This document shows, one piece after another, positions 33,952 to 45,995 of a stretch of 64,000 bases of DNA (the first letter of the stretch is position 1; every line of letters starts with the position of its first letter). The notes under the pieces were generated by a model. It did not search any database, was not told the DNA's origin, and worked only from the letters and a program-made list of their open reading frames with translations. Origin of the DNA: Davidsoniella eucalypti (taxonomy: Eukaryota; Ascomycota; Sordariomycetes; Microascales; Ceratocystidaceae); contig RMBW01000034.1 of the NCBI GenBank assembly GCA_004009845.1, forward strand, positions 1-64,000. Reading direction: 5' to 3'. Position numbers and translations under genes: made by a program.

Positions 33952-36900
33952 TTACCAACCATCATCCGCCCGTCGACTTGACCGGCTCTCATCATCGTCG
34001 TGATGCAGTCCGTCTCCACGCCGGCCTTTCCTCCGACTCCGACGGCCATCATCGCCATCATCACGTCCCCTCTTCGAGCCTACCAGACTCGCCAGGCCTG
34101 CACGGCGCTGTGACTCCTTCATGAGTCGTTCACGGTTGCGTTCCTCGCGTTCGCGAGCATGGGCGTCCATGGTAGTAGTAGTGGCCGTAGCAGTAGCCGA
34201 TGCTGTGGTGCCGTCATTTGCCGAGGCAGAGGGTTTATATGAGGAGTCTTTGGCTGTTGAGTCGCCAGTGGTATCTCCCTTGGATCGTCGGGTATCGCTG
34301 CCGTCGACGGAGTGTTTCTGGGAATGACGTTCGTCACGGCGTTTGTCACGACGCCGGTCTTTATCCTTGTCACGGTCTCTGTCGCTTCTATCCCGATCTC
34401 GTTCACGTTCCCGACCACGGTCGCTTCTACCTTCGCGATGTTCGCGGTCACGATCACGGCCGCGATCACGATGTTTATCGGCATCACGCTCTTTGTCTTT
34501 CTCGCCACTTTCCCGGTGCTCTCGCTTCCTATCGCGATCTTTGTGTGACGACCGGTCCTTTCTGCGACTACTACTGCCTTCATCGTCGCGATGTTTGTCT
34601 GACCGGTCACGATCACGGTCTCGGTGGTCTCGGCCACGGTCACGCTCTTTATCCCGATCCCGATCGCGGCCCCGTTCACGATCTTTGTCGCGGGAACGCT
34701 CGCGTCGGTCACGCCGGTTCTTATGGCTGGACCGACGAGATTCAGCGGGTGATGCAGAGCGTGCGCGGTCGGCCATGGCCTTGGTGACATCATCGCGCGA
34801 AGACGACTTGCCCATAGATCCTTCATCTTTGCGACTGCGGCGTTTGCGGTGATTCTCGTCGTCGTCATTGACTGTTGTTGTTGTAGTCGCATCTTCGTCG
34901 CGACGATGACGTCTACTGCTACTACCACCAGCAGCATCATGGCCAGTAGCCTGTCTTGGGACTGATTCCTCACGGTGACGACGCCGCCTACGTGAGCTGC
35001 GGTCCTTGTCTCTACTCTCAGATCTATTCTGATCATCAGCTTCATCTAAACGATAACTGCTGTTACCATTACGTGGGCGCTTGGGTGAGCTGGCGTGCGT
35101 ATCGCCGTTACTATTGTGATTGTTGTTGTTGTTGCTGTTGTGGCGTCCAAACTCTTGATCTTCCATGCCACGTCCAGGTCTACCGTTCTGGCGCATCGAT
35201 TTGGGGCCAGTTGGTGCGTTGGGGGGAGGGGCGCCGACGGCTTGACGAGCCTTCCAGGTATCATTTATTGACTCTTGGGCTGCGTCATCGGGTTTGCCAG
35301 TAGGTACTGTTGCATTGCTATTGTCAAGGTTCATCATGTCACCATTAGAATCTTGGCGTTCACCATCAGCAACCGGCTGCCCGAGCTGATCGCCACCAGT
35401 CACCGAGCCCGCATTGCTGTTGTTGCCAAGGCTTCCACCATCAAAGCTATTGGCAGCGCCGTACTGTTGCTGAGATTGGTGTTGAGGGAAGACTGGGGTT
35501 TGTCCAGGATATTGCTGCTGCTGTTGCTGTTGGGCCCAGTATGGATTTCCCTGGAACCCAAATCTGCCACCGCGGCCAAACCCATTTGCTTGGAAGCCTC
35601 TACCCCGACCTCGGCCACGGTACCCAAAGTTACCGCGCCAGTCGTTAAGACGGTTGCCGTTAGCGCCGAATCCAGGTTGGAATCCCACAGCGAAATTACC
35701 ATTGACGGTGCCGTTGGCAGTGCCAGTAGCGAGGCTACCGGGACCGACGGCCCCGGCACTGCCGCCAACATTACCGCTGTTGCTATTGCTGTTATTGCCG
35801 TTGCCAAATTCACCAGGGGCCATGCTTTGATTGTTTGCATGATTGTAATTATCTGGGCCGAAACTCCATGACTGCTGCTGATCGCTCCAGTTATCATTGG
35901 GTCCCATGCTATACCCTCCAGCGCCAGTATTCATCATGCCAGGATTGAATCCGCCGTTCATATACATATTCTGCATCATCATAGGGTCCATATTCATGCC
36001 GGGCATGCCTGTTGTAGAGTGAAAACGCGTTTTAGCATGAGTTTGTCCAACGTAGCCAGTGAATATAGATTGATTATTCTTACCCATCATTGGGAAACCA
36101 CCAAAGCCATTGGACATGTTGTTCTGCATGGCCATCATCATCAGCATTTGATTGAAGCCTTCGGTGCCGTAGCCCGCGCTGTTCGTAGTGGGAGTGATAT
36201 TTGAATCTTCGGTATCGGCCTCATTAGGTGGTTCGGTGGCGTTCGTCTCATCACCGACAGCCTTTTGGGGCTTATCGTCGCCTTTTGAAGCGTCTTCGGC
36301 GGCAGAACCATCCTCGGTGACGACAGCAGGCCTAGATTTGACAGCCTCATCCTAACAGAAAGGGGATTGTATGTTAGATATATTAGGGTATAGCAGCTGC
36401 ACATGTTGCAAATGCTTACATTTTCGGCGGCATTTTTCTTCACCTCATCACCAGGATCAGCTGTTTCATCATTTTGATTTTCAGGGTTGCTAGTAATATT
36501 GGGTGCGACTGAATTGCCAGATGGCCCATCGACGGGACTCGCCAACTGACCGCCAAGGTCGTTGGAGCTACTATCAAGCGCTGGATTGGCATTCTCAACA
36601 GGCGCGCTACTTTCAGCTTTTACAGGCTCTGCTTCTGGCTCCGGTTCCGGCTCGGGTTCCTTTGGCTTCATTGACTCGCGCTTCTTCTCCTCGGTGCGAA
36701 TGAAAACTTTGATAGTGGTGCGCAGGGCGCGATGTGGTTTGCAGTCGTCGGCAGACAGTGGCGAATGTTCGCACACAGGACATGTCGATGGCAACGCAGA
36801 TTGGCCTATATCAGAGAACAAGAAGAAGAAGGTTAGTGATCGGGTCGTCTCGGTAGAGGGGATATATAAGCTTATAGAGTCGCGAATAGTGGCATATTGA

Positions 36901-37222
36901 CGTACAGTTCTCGCATATGGGTTGTTCACAGCAGGGCAGCCGGAAGGCATTGATGGCCAGCTTGCTGCAATTTGCGCAGCGCAGCTTGTAGGGGATATCG
37001 TCAGGCGCGAGCATGCTAGAGAGGCGCCGAAACAGAAACGCGGTTAGCAAGCGGAAACACGAAATTCGGCGAAAGAAGATGCCTGATGTGGGCGGGCCGG
37101 CCGGCGCTTGTCGATACGCCACCAGCCGCTGTTACGGCATCTTCAATGCAAGCAAAACAGCAGAGATGGATGGATGGGACTTACCCTGCGAGCTCTTTCT
37201 GGACATCACTGAGCGTCGCCAT
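33952..37222 (-). CDS. RING-type zinc-finger protein with RD/RE-rich tail
   Basis: Five exons, 37222-37185, 37015-36906, 36805-36420, 36351-36084 and 36008-33952, give 952 residues. All introns are GT-AG (169, 100, 68 and 75 bp) and each splice keeps frame. Residues 26-61 form a cysteine-only RING-like finger: C26/C29, C41/C42, C47/C50, C58/C61, followed by a conserved basic stretch (LRTTIKVFIRTEEKKRESMK). After an acidic linker the protein becomes Met/Asn/Gly/Gln-rich with an RGRGRGRGF patch, and the last 300 residues are dominated by Arg-Asp and Arg-Glu dipeptides as in RNA-processing factors. Such a combination suggests a nuclear E3 ligase or mRNA-processing factor, loosely like Mpe1/RBBP6, but it lacks the DWNN domain and zinc knuckle of that family. 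The last intron is divisible by three with no stop, so a retained form adding 25 residues is possible. Confidence 0.85.
36009..36083 (-). other. 75-bp in-frame intron of the RING gene
   Basis: The donor GTAAGA (upper end 36083) and acceptor CAACAG (lower end 36009) are sound and a GCTAAAAC branch-like site is present. Because the length is a multiple of three and has no stop codon, retention would leave the frame open and add 25 residues after GGFPMMG. Splicing gives a smooth Met/Gly-rich run (MMGMPGMNMD). Confidence 0.6.
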
Positions 37223-38535
37223 GATTGAAACACGGACTCTCTGCTTGGTGGTGGTGGACAAGCTGGTAGTTGCGACCGCGCTTGAGGGACCGTTTTGGCG
37301 TGGCTTGAAAAAAAAAAGCGAAGGAAGGTAAAATAAAAAAATCTCGGCGCTCACGTCACGAGGCTGGGCCCTGCTTCACACAGCCTTGCCAACTCTAAAC
37401 AGAACCACAATATTTCTTTTTTTCTGCCAGGGACTACCAGCAATTACAGAGCACTCCGCCTAGCGATCAAGTGACAACACAATGAAAGATGTCAAAGCTA
37501 TGGTACAAATGGAAAAAAAACATATGCTGCAAAAGATGCGGCATATCTTTCTACGGTTTGTGGTGAGATTTTACACCAGTGCCGGAAGGACAGGCGCCAA
37601 ATAGCGAGAATGTTGGAAAAATTGTAGTGCGCGATAAGACACCAATTACACTACGCAATGCCCGCAATTCTTCCCGTTTTGGTATAATGGCAGCACAGCA
37701 AGTGGCCGCTATTTAAGACATCCCTAGTATTGTACAGCAAAAAAGGCAGGGTAAATCTGCAAACGGACACAATAGACGTGAAAACGATGCGCTAAGGCTT
37801 CCTACTCTTTTATCGAGTTTACAAAAAATGAGGACATTTCTCGGAAACAATCGTGTCTTGTTTTTAACGTTAATGAAGTGTCTTTGTTTCTAGTGGTCAA
37901 ATCTTAAACGTTGTGTCAATTAGAGCTCTATCGGAATATCAGACTCTAAATTCTAGTGTATAACCCTAAGCTGGTGGTGAATTCGTGCGACCGTCTGTAA
38001 AACTAGGGTTTGCGCCCAGCAGCTTTATGACAGCTTCACCGAAGACATAATGGATCACTGTAAAACACTTCAACTAACAGTAGAAAAGGGAGAAATAGCT
38101 ATAAAGTTGAGTTGTTTCTAATGCTAACGTAGAGTATGAAACTGCTAAATGAAGATCAGAACACAGCCGATCAAACGCTGAAATTATTGACAATGAAGAA
38201 GAAGAAAAATAGATGTCTCAAGGCAACAGAAAAAACGCAAGGAAAGAAAACATCACAAACGCCAAATATAACTTGTTCTAGGATAATATCTATACCGCCT
38301 AGTTGTTCACACGAGGAACTATAGAGCAAGATACAGAAGAAAATAATATTAGTACACAGTATCAGTCGGCGCGTCCATCCTCCGCTATCAAAAACACGGG
38401 AGACGGGGCGCATATATCGAGAGTAAGAAAAGGCCATACTGACACCAATTCCCACTTTACAGATCCCACAGATCGGGCCATTGTAACTATTAGAAGAACA
38501 TTTCACGTCAACGAAAATGGTCTCACTGTTGCTTG
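37223..38535. other. Intergenic region, RING gene to second Zn2Cys6 gene
   Basis: The RING promoter lies at the low-coordinate end and the 3' flank of the second Zn2Cys6 gene at the high end. The DNA is AT-rich with short reading frames only. No repeat or RNA gene was found. Confidence 0.5.
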
Positions 38536-40672
38536 TTAAGGCGGAATCCACCCAACCTGCTCCATGGGCCACTGGACCCAAAGCTTGTGTTCATCGTCGA
38601 GAACATCCCAAGCCTTGGTCAGCAGCAGCGCACTCCAGCCTTCAAGCCACCACTGGTTCTCCAGCGAGCGGATCATGACACCAAAGTGCGCCAAGATAGC
38701 GATGCTTTCCTGAGTCTGTGCGCGGAGTTGCACCAGGAACATATCGAGGTCGCTAAAGACCCATACGAATGCGTCGGTGATATCTGGCATATACTGCACA
38801 TCGAGCGCTGTGAAAACTCTCATGTTGCGGGCGAGGCTGCGCACGACATTGAGGTATATGCTGCGTGCGAGCGGTTCGGAAACGGTGCGGATGATGCGTT
38901 CTTCGAGCTCGCTAAACTCTTTGGCAATGGGGAAGATACCTTCGAGGTTGTTATATACCTCCCAGCGTCGTTTGCCATGGCGGAATAGTGGCGCGAGAGG
39001 TCCTTCGTACTCCTCGATACGGAGCCAAGCGAGGTGGACTAGAGACTTGGAACCACTGAGGAGGTAGATCCAAGGTGGGAAGGCGTCGCTCTGTAGAACG
39101 TCTGGATGCTTTGTACTCGCAAGACCTACTAATGTGTTAGTTGCGGTTATACCTTGTAGTTTTTATTAGAGGCAAGGAAAGATGGCTCAAAGACTAAACA
39201 ACAGATAAAAATACTACATACTGAAGAATATCGTCAGTGTTGAGAATAGGTATAGAAACTCCCAACCTTCACTACTCGTAGCCAGGTTGCCTAATAGTGG
39301 CGTGGCAGCGCGGCTTGCCATCTGATGATAGGTCAGGGCGCGCGAGAAGTAGAACTCGCGCTTGTCCGGACGATGATGCGCAATATGCAGTGCCGACACG
39401 GCCAGAATCGAGCGCATGACGTAGTCGCATTGGACGCCAAGGCGGACTGCCGTAATGCGCCACACATCGCGCACCAGATGGTCGGAGGCTAGTGTAGCAT
39501 ATGTCGCGGTGGTGAAGTTGTGCAGGAGTTCCAGATCGATCAGATTAAGGTCGTGGTCCCCGTGCATGCCGCCTAGGCTACTATGGGAGCTTAGCAGTGT
39601 CGTTGGAGCTGCTAACGGGCTAGCCACGTTCGACATGGAAATGGGCGTCGAGGCTGACGAGGGCGGCGCGGTATATGGACATGTGACGCCATGCTTGATA
39701 CAGTTGCGGCAGGATGGGCGCTCTTCATCGCACTAAGAAGCCAGTAAATTCAGATATTGATCAGTCATTGGTACAGTGTAGAGGGGCGCATTCTTTTCAT
39801 GTGCTCTTCGTTTCTATCGCAAGGACGGGCTTTTCCGAAATAGTAAGCGGCATATCCACGGGCTCCGGGTTAAGCCGCCGATGGCAATGTATAGCGAGGA
39901 AAAAAGGCGAGAAAATAACTAAGGAGGCTTCTTTATCTGCAGCTCTCTGTTGTTCGATAAGGCGATATACATTTCGCGCTGAAAAGCCTCCGGTTTAGTC
40001 GGTAATTTATATGATTTGGCTGAACAAGAAAATGGTAATAATCAAACAAAAAGCCTCCGAGTAGTCGCTATCACAAGCCACAGGGGAAATGAAAAGACGG
40101 GTGAGCGGATATGCTAGGATCCCTTTTCTCCGAATGCTTGGAATCTCAGGTCGGCCATGCAGCGGTAGTTGGAATATAATAAGTCTCTAGCAGCTTTGTA
40201 GGTGCCTCGTATCGCTAGGCACTTACATGATGAATAGCGGGCTAGTAGCTTAGAGCACGAGCCTCTAAATCACAAGCACCCAGCGTGGCACACAACGATG
40301 ACGATGGAAGATGAAAGAAGAGACAGAAATAGAACAGCAGCACGAGGCAGGCTGTGAGAAACATACCTTGATCTTGCGAATCTTGCAGGTCCGGCAGCCC
40401 GTCCTAGATTTAGGGTGCGTGCGCCGCGACACGCCCAAAGTGCTTCCGGAAGTCCCGGGGGCTGAGGTCGAACTGCCCGTCACAATTGCAGGTGACGCTC
40501 CGGAATTCGGTGGTGTAGAACTAGAGGCAAGGTTGCTGTTGGATACGCGGTGGTTGTCGTCCATCAGGAAGGCTGCATTAGTGGCCAGTGGCCGCGGAGA
40601 CGAATTCTCCAGCTTCGTCCAGGCTTTGCGCAACTCTTCAAACTGGGCCTCCTGCCCTGGTTCTAGTGGCAT
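38536..40672 (-). CDS. Zn2Cys6 transcription factor (Upc2-like type)
   Basis: Three exons, 40672-40367, 39732-39222 and 39125-38536, encode 468 residues. Intron 1 is 634 bp (donor AAG|GTATGT, acceptor TTCTTAG) and splits the zinc cluster: exon 1 ends GCRTCKIRKIK and exon 2 opens CDEERPSCRNC, which together give the six cysteines in correct spacing, ending HGVTCPY. Intron 2 is 96 bp with an ACTAAC branch and acceptor TTAGTAG, joining LTIFFS to LASTKHPDVLQSD. The finger is preceded by HPKSRTG and followed by DLELLHNFTTATY and RSILAVSALHIAHHRPDK, a pattern of the Upc2/Ecm22-related group of small C6 regulators. It should be a nuclear DNA-binding protein; the regulated pathway is unknown, and a sterol role must not be assumed from the family alone. 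A Ser/Thr-rich 90-residue N-terminus precedes the finger. Confidence 0.9.
39733..40366 (-). other. 634-bp intron inside the zinc-cluster coding region
   Basis: Opens with GTATGT at 40366 and closes with TTCTTAG at 39733. It is the longest intron in the window. It contains two direct copies of AAAAGCCTCCG (near 39980 and 40049) and a related inverted AGGAGGCTT near 39921. No open internal exon was needed. Confidence 0.75.
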
Positions 40673-43600
40673 ATGAGACGATGTGAAAACGAGTCTGAGC
40701 TATAGGGTGGGTTGTTGTAGTTGTAGATGCGACAGAGTGACTATGCGTAGCTCCCTAAGTAGACGACAAGAGATAGAGTCCTTGTGGTATATGGCGTAGC
40801 GAGGTGGTATACACAGCAATTGGCGGATGAGGGCGTTATATGTTGATGGTTGATATTCGGTACTCACATGCCACAAGGGAAGCCAAATAAGACGGCTTGT
40901 TCCTCGAATGGGTGGGTAGATGTAATTGGACGGCGCTGGCACAAGGCGGGATAGTTTGCGGTGGTTTGATGGCGTACGTTACGAGAGGTTATATGTGGCG
41001 ATATAGTGTATGGTTTGTACAGTGTCTGTATAACGTCGAGCCTACCGGCAGATAGAGACGATCTACTATAAACCAGGCTCCAGGGGGGTCGAAAAAGCGT
41101 GTGTCGTTAACAAGGGTATGTAGCTTCGTCGAGTGTTGTGTTTGGAGGGTAAGAGGCAGCGGAGGCTTTAGTGATGATGGTCAAGATAATGGTCGAGATC
41201 AAGGCAGCAGAACAAAGAAAGGCAAAAGCAGATTAAGGAGAGACAATGAAGACGGGGCAAAGGGGGAGCCAGGTCTGGAGATTGCGTGGAAGAATGATAG
41301 AAGCTGTGTATTGTGCGGGTCGGTAGAGGGCATCGACAACTAGTCCAAGTGGATATAGAGCGGGCAGCAAGAACAGAAAATCCACCCAAGACAAAAAAGA
41401 ATGGATGATAGAACACCAATGGAACGGGTCCAGAGAGGGACGGGGGCCCCAAGCGCTGTTAAAGGGAACGCTGAATGGCTCGACAGATGACGGCGGCGTC
41501 CAAAGACGATCAAGGACCCGGTCCGTCGGGGTATTGGCTTGGCCCAGACTAGCACTAGAAGCACAAAGATTCGGGGCCGCTAAACAGCGTCTGTTGGTGT
41601 CAAGCTATCAAAGCTACTAGGGCCCTGGGGAGAGTGTCTAAAAAGACAAATAAAAAAGGGCCCCGAGAACCGTTGCAGGAGGCAGGCAGAAAGACAATTT
41701 AACTTGGCAACAAACTGATATAAGAACTAAGGGGGCCAGAGACGTATGTATTATTGAAGTGCTTGTATCTATGTATAAATGTATACAATACATGAAGAAT
41801 TTAGGTGACAGCTAACTAAACTTGACTGATTAGTCATGGAAAGGGATAACTACGAACGACAAGGCAGCATAGAGGCAACGGCGTTGGAATAGATAGGACA
41901 CTAGGCCTGTCTATCTATTTTAGAAAGATGACTTCCACTAACACCGAAAAAGCCGCTGTTTCAGCAAGCCCTTTTTGTTTCTTGGGCTGTTTGGGTCGGC
42001 TTTTCTCGTGCTTAACAGGGTAGAAAATTCAGCTTGGACTAATATGTGTACAAAAAGCGTGTAAGTTGTGCCTGGATCTTAGCGTGGCCAGGATACAGCT
42101 GTAGCTTTATGTTTATTTCTTTTTAAAGACATTCTTGTCTTTCTATTGTTTCCCTCGTCTTCCGGCGCTATTACTACAAGAAGAAAAAAATCAGAGTTAG
42201 CAAGTTTAATGGTAGGTTTGACGCCCATCAGAGGCGCCAATATGACACATACTGACTAACTTGGCGGTCTAGGCTTCTGACCTACAGAAAACAAAGCGAT
42301 TTGGCAGATTGCTCGTCTAATTCTCTCTATCAAACGACCAAATTTTGTGACAACCCTCTAAACTCCGCCCCCGGTTTTCTCTGGGTTTGCTTTGGTGCCT
42401 TGTCTTTCAGATGCTGCGGAAACGGGTTGTTTTCCACCTAGGTTGCGACGCCAATATGCCTTTCACAGCGTCTATTTTCTGGCAATCAAGAGTGCAGTTT
42501 AACTGCCATGCCGTATTGCAGTGGCATATATAAGCAAAGTTCTAGATTGAGATTCTTCCATCTGGACACCGTCTCCAAGTCATGATGAATGCTCACGGTT
42601 GGTAGCTGCTATATGCTATGTCTACTGATATAGTTAGTTAGTTGTCCTATGGGTCAGTATAATCTGTATGTAACCAACTAGGCATAGGAGTGTGCATAGA
42701 TATGTGCACTTCTATTCATGACATGTACTGAGATGATGCTAAGATCAATATTTGTAGCCTGTAGACGGGGTACGCGGAGTTCCGCAGAGTGATTCAGCCC
42801 TGCTTACTTGCTTAGTTTCACCATGCCGCGAAAATTCTAACACATGCATACTATGTAATCAGCAATGGGCATGCTAAACACGTAGAATATAACTCTGAAG
42901 ATATAATATATACCGTAGCTATTCATAGTTTCCCATCCAGGAACAGCCAAGAAAACAACAGTCAGGCGGCGAAGATATCAAGTGCATCTAGTGCTTGGTA
43001 ATGTCTTGTCGTCATCCAATATATCTATATCGACATCGTTAGTCACAGTTGCTCATGTTCTACGCCAACGCACTTTACTGATATCACATCTGTAAACATT
43101 CCTCTTTGAGCCGCGATGCGCGTCTAGTTTCCTTTCCAAGACACAATTATGTCACTATGTAGCCTTGCTTACTCAGCGTGCCTCATTGTTATCTTCTAGA
43201 CGTGTCTAATTCACTAAGCTTACCGGGAATCGGACCTCAATAATAGCCGCGAGATGCTACACCCCGGGCCCGGGAGTTCGTCCGGGATACCGAGAACAGG
43301 GGTATTTCGACCGAAAATGTACTTTTTTACTTTCCACACTTTTGCATTAAAATCCTCTGGGTTAATGGGAAAAACAATGCCATTATCGGATTTAATGGGA
43401 AATTAAAAAAAAAAATTAAAAAAAAATTAAAAAAAATCTTTTTTTTATCAAGGTGGAAATGGAGCTGTATCCTACGATACACAGCCCTAAACTAATACTA
43501 GTACAGAATGCAAGGTGAAGGACAACCTACTTCTCAACACTGACAGGCCACTGAGATACAGAACATTTGTTATGGTTTCGTTATATGCTATTCCTGCGCA

Positions 43601-43738
43601 TTTCAACTTCTAATCCTGTCTCAAAACCTCCGAGCATATTGTAGCTCCTTGTATTATAAACCCTCTTAGAACAGTACGGTTACTACCTGGCATCTACCCT
43701 CAGACGCACTACCATAAGCATAGGGTGGACTTGAGTAA
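40673..43738. other. Leader of the second Zn2Cys6 gene and AT-rich intergenic DNA
   Basis: 40673-41600 is of mixed composition and is the likely promoter and leader of the minus-strand regulator. 41700-43730 is AT-rich with an A/T homopolymer tract at 43401-43448. Near 43221-43265 there is a short stretch that recalls a tRNA 3' half but cannot be folded into a full tRNA. Confidence 0.45.
43401..43448. repeat. A/T homopolymer tract
   Basis: Three A runs separated by TT (AAATTAAAAAAA type) followed by a run of eight or more T. Low-complexity sequence with no further assignment. Confidence 0.7.
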
Positions 43739-43767
43739 TAGCTTTGCCCCAGCTGGATTTGAACCAA
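43739..43767 (-). repeat. Possible tRNA-derived fragment, copy 2
   Basis: Relative of 31123-31151. On the minus strand it reads TTGGTTCAAATCC then AGCTGGGGC, like a tRNA T-arm joined to an acceptor strand. The matching 5' acceptor and D-arm are missing. Confidence 0.35.
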
Positions 43768-45346
43768 ATATCTCATGCGAGCATACTAGAAATTAAATCG
43801 TCATCAAATTGCAGCATTTTGTTGTTCTTTGTCTGGCTTCAGTTCGTCTAAAGTTGTGCATCTCTTTGATCAAAAGTCCTGCAATCTGCCCAGTTAGGGT
43901 TAACAAGAACAAGCTGAAAATTGAATAAACCCTTGTATTATAACAGTGCGATTTTTTAAGTAACCCTACCATCGTCAGCATCGGAATCCAAATGTCGAAC
44001 ACCACAACTCCGCTTCCAATAAAGTTGATGATAAAGAGTGGATGAATATATTATGATTTTTCGTTTCTATATGATAAACAAACATGGTCATGGCGTTGTC
44101 TCACTTTTGGGGAGTTTGACAGACTGACAAGTTAATCGTTAGTTCCTGATCTTATTTCTAAACGAACATGTAAACGAACGCTTCAAGTGCGAGCGTCAAA
44201 GGCCAATGGTTCAGATATATGCCCTCATATAACATCCCCCAGTTGATACGAATTTGCAAATTTTTCTGCTACATTGTACAGTAATCAGAGAAGAGATTTT
44301 CACTTGATGTGAATTCAATTGCAGCCGTGAATCACATGGCCGAGGCTGCTGTAGTTGAGCCACATACGTTTTATGTACTATTTGCTGTAGCCTTTTCTAT
44401 ATACAATGGCATATGATAGCACCTTGAGTGAGATATAGGAAACGTATTGTGGGTAGTACGATGCTAGTATTTCTGGATTGCAACGTCACCAACAAGTAAG
44501 TACCTAATGATCTCTACATATGTAATGGTTGTAGCTAGGGTTCTGCGTTTAAACTGCACACTTGTCAATACCTTGATAGTAGTGTCCTCGGCCCATACTA
44601 TTATCCTGATATTTATACTATCTTAAGCTATAATGTATTATACCCATGGCACCTACCATGTTATATCATCACACCTTCTTATACAAACATGTAATGTGCT
44701 AACGTGGTAGATTACTGTTATTTTCATCAGCTTTGTACTACATCATCTAATGTGGCAAATCAATGACCAAGTAAAGAGAAAACAAAGTGGTGTTGTTTTG
44801 TTTTACTACTTCTTATTTTTAGAGCTCTGTTTGTCATAATCCAGCAATTGATAATATCTGTAATCATAATATAGGATGTGTGTATCTATTAGCCTTGATA
44901 TTGCATATATCTAATATCCCAATATTAGTTGAGAAAAGTTTTAGGTATTATAGGCAACAGTCAATCATATCTTCATTGGTGTGTTGTATATGCAGGGTTT
45001 ATCTCTGCGGTAATAAAACTATGTGACACTCGACCTGTGCTTAGGAATCATGTTTCAAAAAAACATACAAGAGTTTTTATGATAAAATGACTTAACTCGT
45101 GATATCATGTTTTATTGTATTCTCGTAATTTCAATCGATAACTTTATACATATGTAAACGTCGAGGACAGACGTGATATCATCGTATCACTATCTACACT
45201 TTGATGTAAGAGAAATGTGATTGACTCAACAACGGCTTATACTGCCTTACAACCTTCCCATCTCGATCATATCACACACATCTGCAACTTTCTACCAGCA
45301 AAAAGAGTCGTTACGATAGTGAAAAGAGCCCAAATAGCAAAAAGAT
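43768..45346. other. AT-rich intergenic DNA
   Basis: No convincing reading frame, RNA gene or repeat was seen between the tRNA-like fragment and tRNA-Met. Confidence 0.5.
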
Positions 45347-45466
45347 TGCTCCGAGTGAGGGTCGAACTCACGACCTTTGGATGGCATTATCCAGAGAATA
45401 GATAACAATTGAAATCAGGCTCCTCATGAATATGAGACCACTGCGCTACCACTGCGCCATCGAAGC
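45347..45466 (-). tRNA. Elongator tRNA-Met (CAT) with intron
   Basis: The minus strand reads GCTTCGATGGCGCAGTGG at the 5' end and GTGAGTTCGACCCTCAC then TCGGAGCA at the 3' end. The acceptor halves GCTTCGA and TCGGAGC pair over seven positions, the D-stem GCGC pairs with GCGC, and the T-arm is a perfect five-pair stem with a seven-base loop. The anticodon loop CTCATA carries CAT; an intron of about 45 nt follows the base after the anticodon, as is usual for nuclear tRNA introns. The T-arm and acceptor match fungal elongator tRNA-Met rather than initiator. The exact intron end is uncertain because the 3' anticodon strand can be drawn in more than one way. A repeat cluster begins 74 bp upstream of its 5' end. 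Confidence 0.85.
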
Positions 45467-45540
45467 CTGTTGTATTTCACATACTAACTATGAACTAGCT
45501 GCGCTATATATAGCATGCGTGAAGTCGGCGCGGAGAGACA

Positions 45541-45569
45541 CAACCTTCCCTCCTACAACCCTCGGGGGG
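45541..45569 (+). repeat. Repeat module A, copy 1
   Basis: A 29-bp segment starting CAACCTTCCCTCC and ending in a G run is perfectly matched by the reverse complement of 57784-57812. It lies between tRNA-Met and module B. Confidence 0.85.
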
Positions 45570-45772
45570 GTACCTTTGAGTTCGAGTACCTCCCCCTCCG
45601 TCCAAAGACGAATCTTTCCCCTTCGTCGTGGGTTTTAAGAGCGACCAGCACAGATCCCCAATGCTGCTGTCCAATCTCGTTTTCTTTTTCGACACTTGTC
45701 GTCTTTGAAGCACTGTTTCGTGAGGCCTTGAGCCTGATTTCCCCTCTCGAGGGATGTTCTCACTAGCGTTGG

Positions 45773-45980
45773 TCTCCCGAGTCCATCGCACCCACCTCAG
45801 GGAGCCACACTCATAATCGGAGGGCTGCTCTTTTGAAGGTTCCGGATGCCCTACCCCGCGGCGCGGGAATCTTGTCGCTGTGCTTCATCCATAGCACCCG
45901 ACTTGATTACGCCAATTTCTTTTCTTTCTTACGGCCACGATCACCAGCCTCTTGGAGGCTCACTGAATAGTGGGGAGAGA
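45773..45980 (+). repeat. Repeat module B, copy 1
   Basis: This stretch matches the reverse complement of 60289-60434 with gaps. Shared runs include TGAAGGTTCCGGATGCCC, CAATTTCTT, and CCTCTTGGAGGCTCACTGAA followed by TAGTGGGGA. This copy is about 60 bp longer owing to insertions. In the other copy the module sits directly upstream of the FunK1 start codon; here there is no FunK1 coding sequence next to it. Confidence 0.8.
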
Positions 45981-45995
45981 ACTTTCTGGGTAAGG

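Noticed and set aside
34119..35045. 308-codon frame overlapping the tail of the RING gene
   Set aside because: It is a shadow frame caused by the repetitive Arg-Asp/Arg-Glu coding sequence; the RING frame is supported by splicing and by the finger.
43221..43265. tRNA-like 3' half on the minus strand (GAGGTCCGATTCCCGG)
   Set aside because: No matching acceptor or D-arm could be found, and the T-arm is too short. It is at best a relic.
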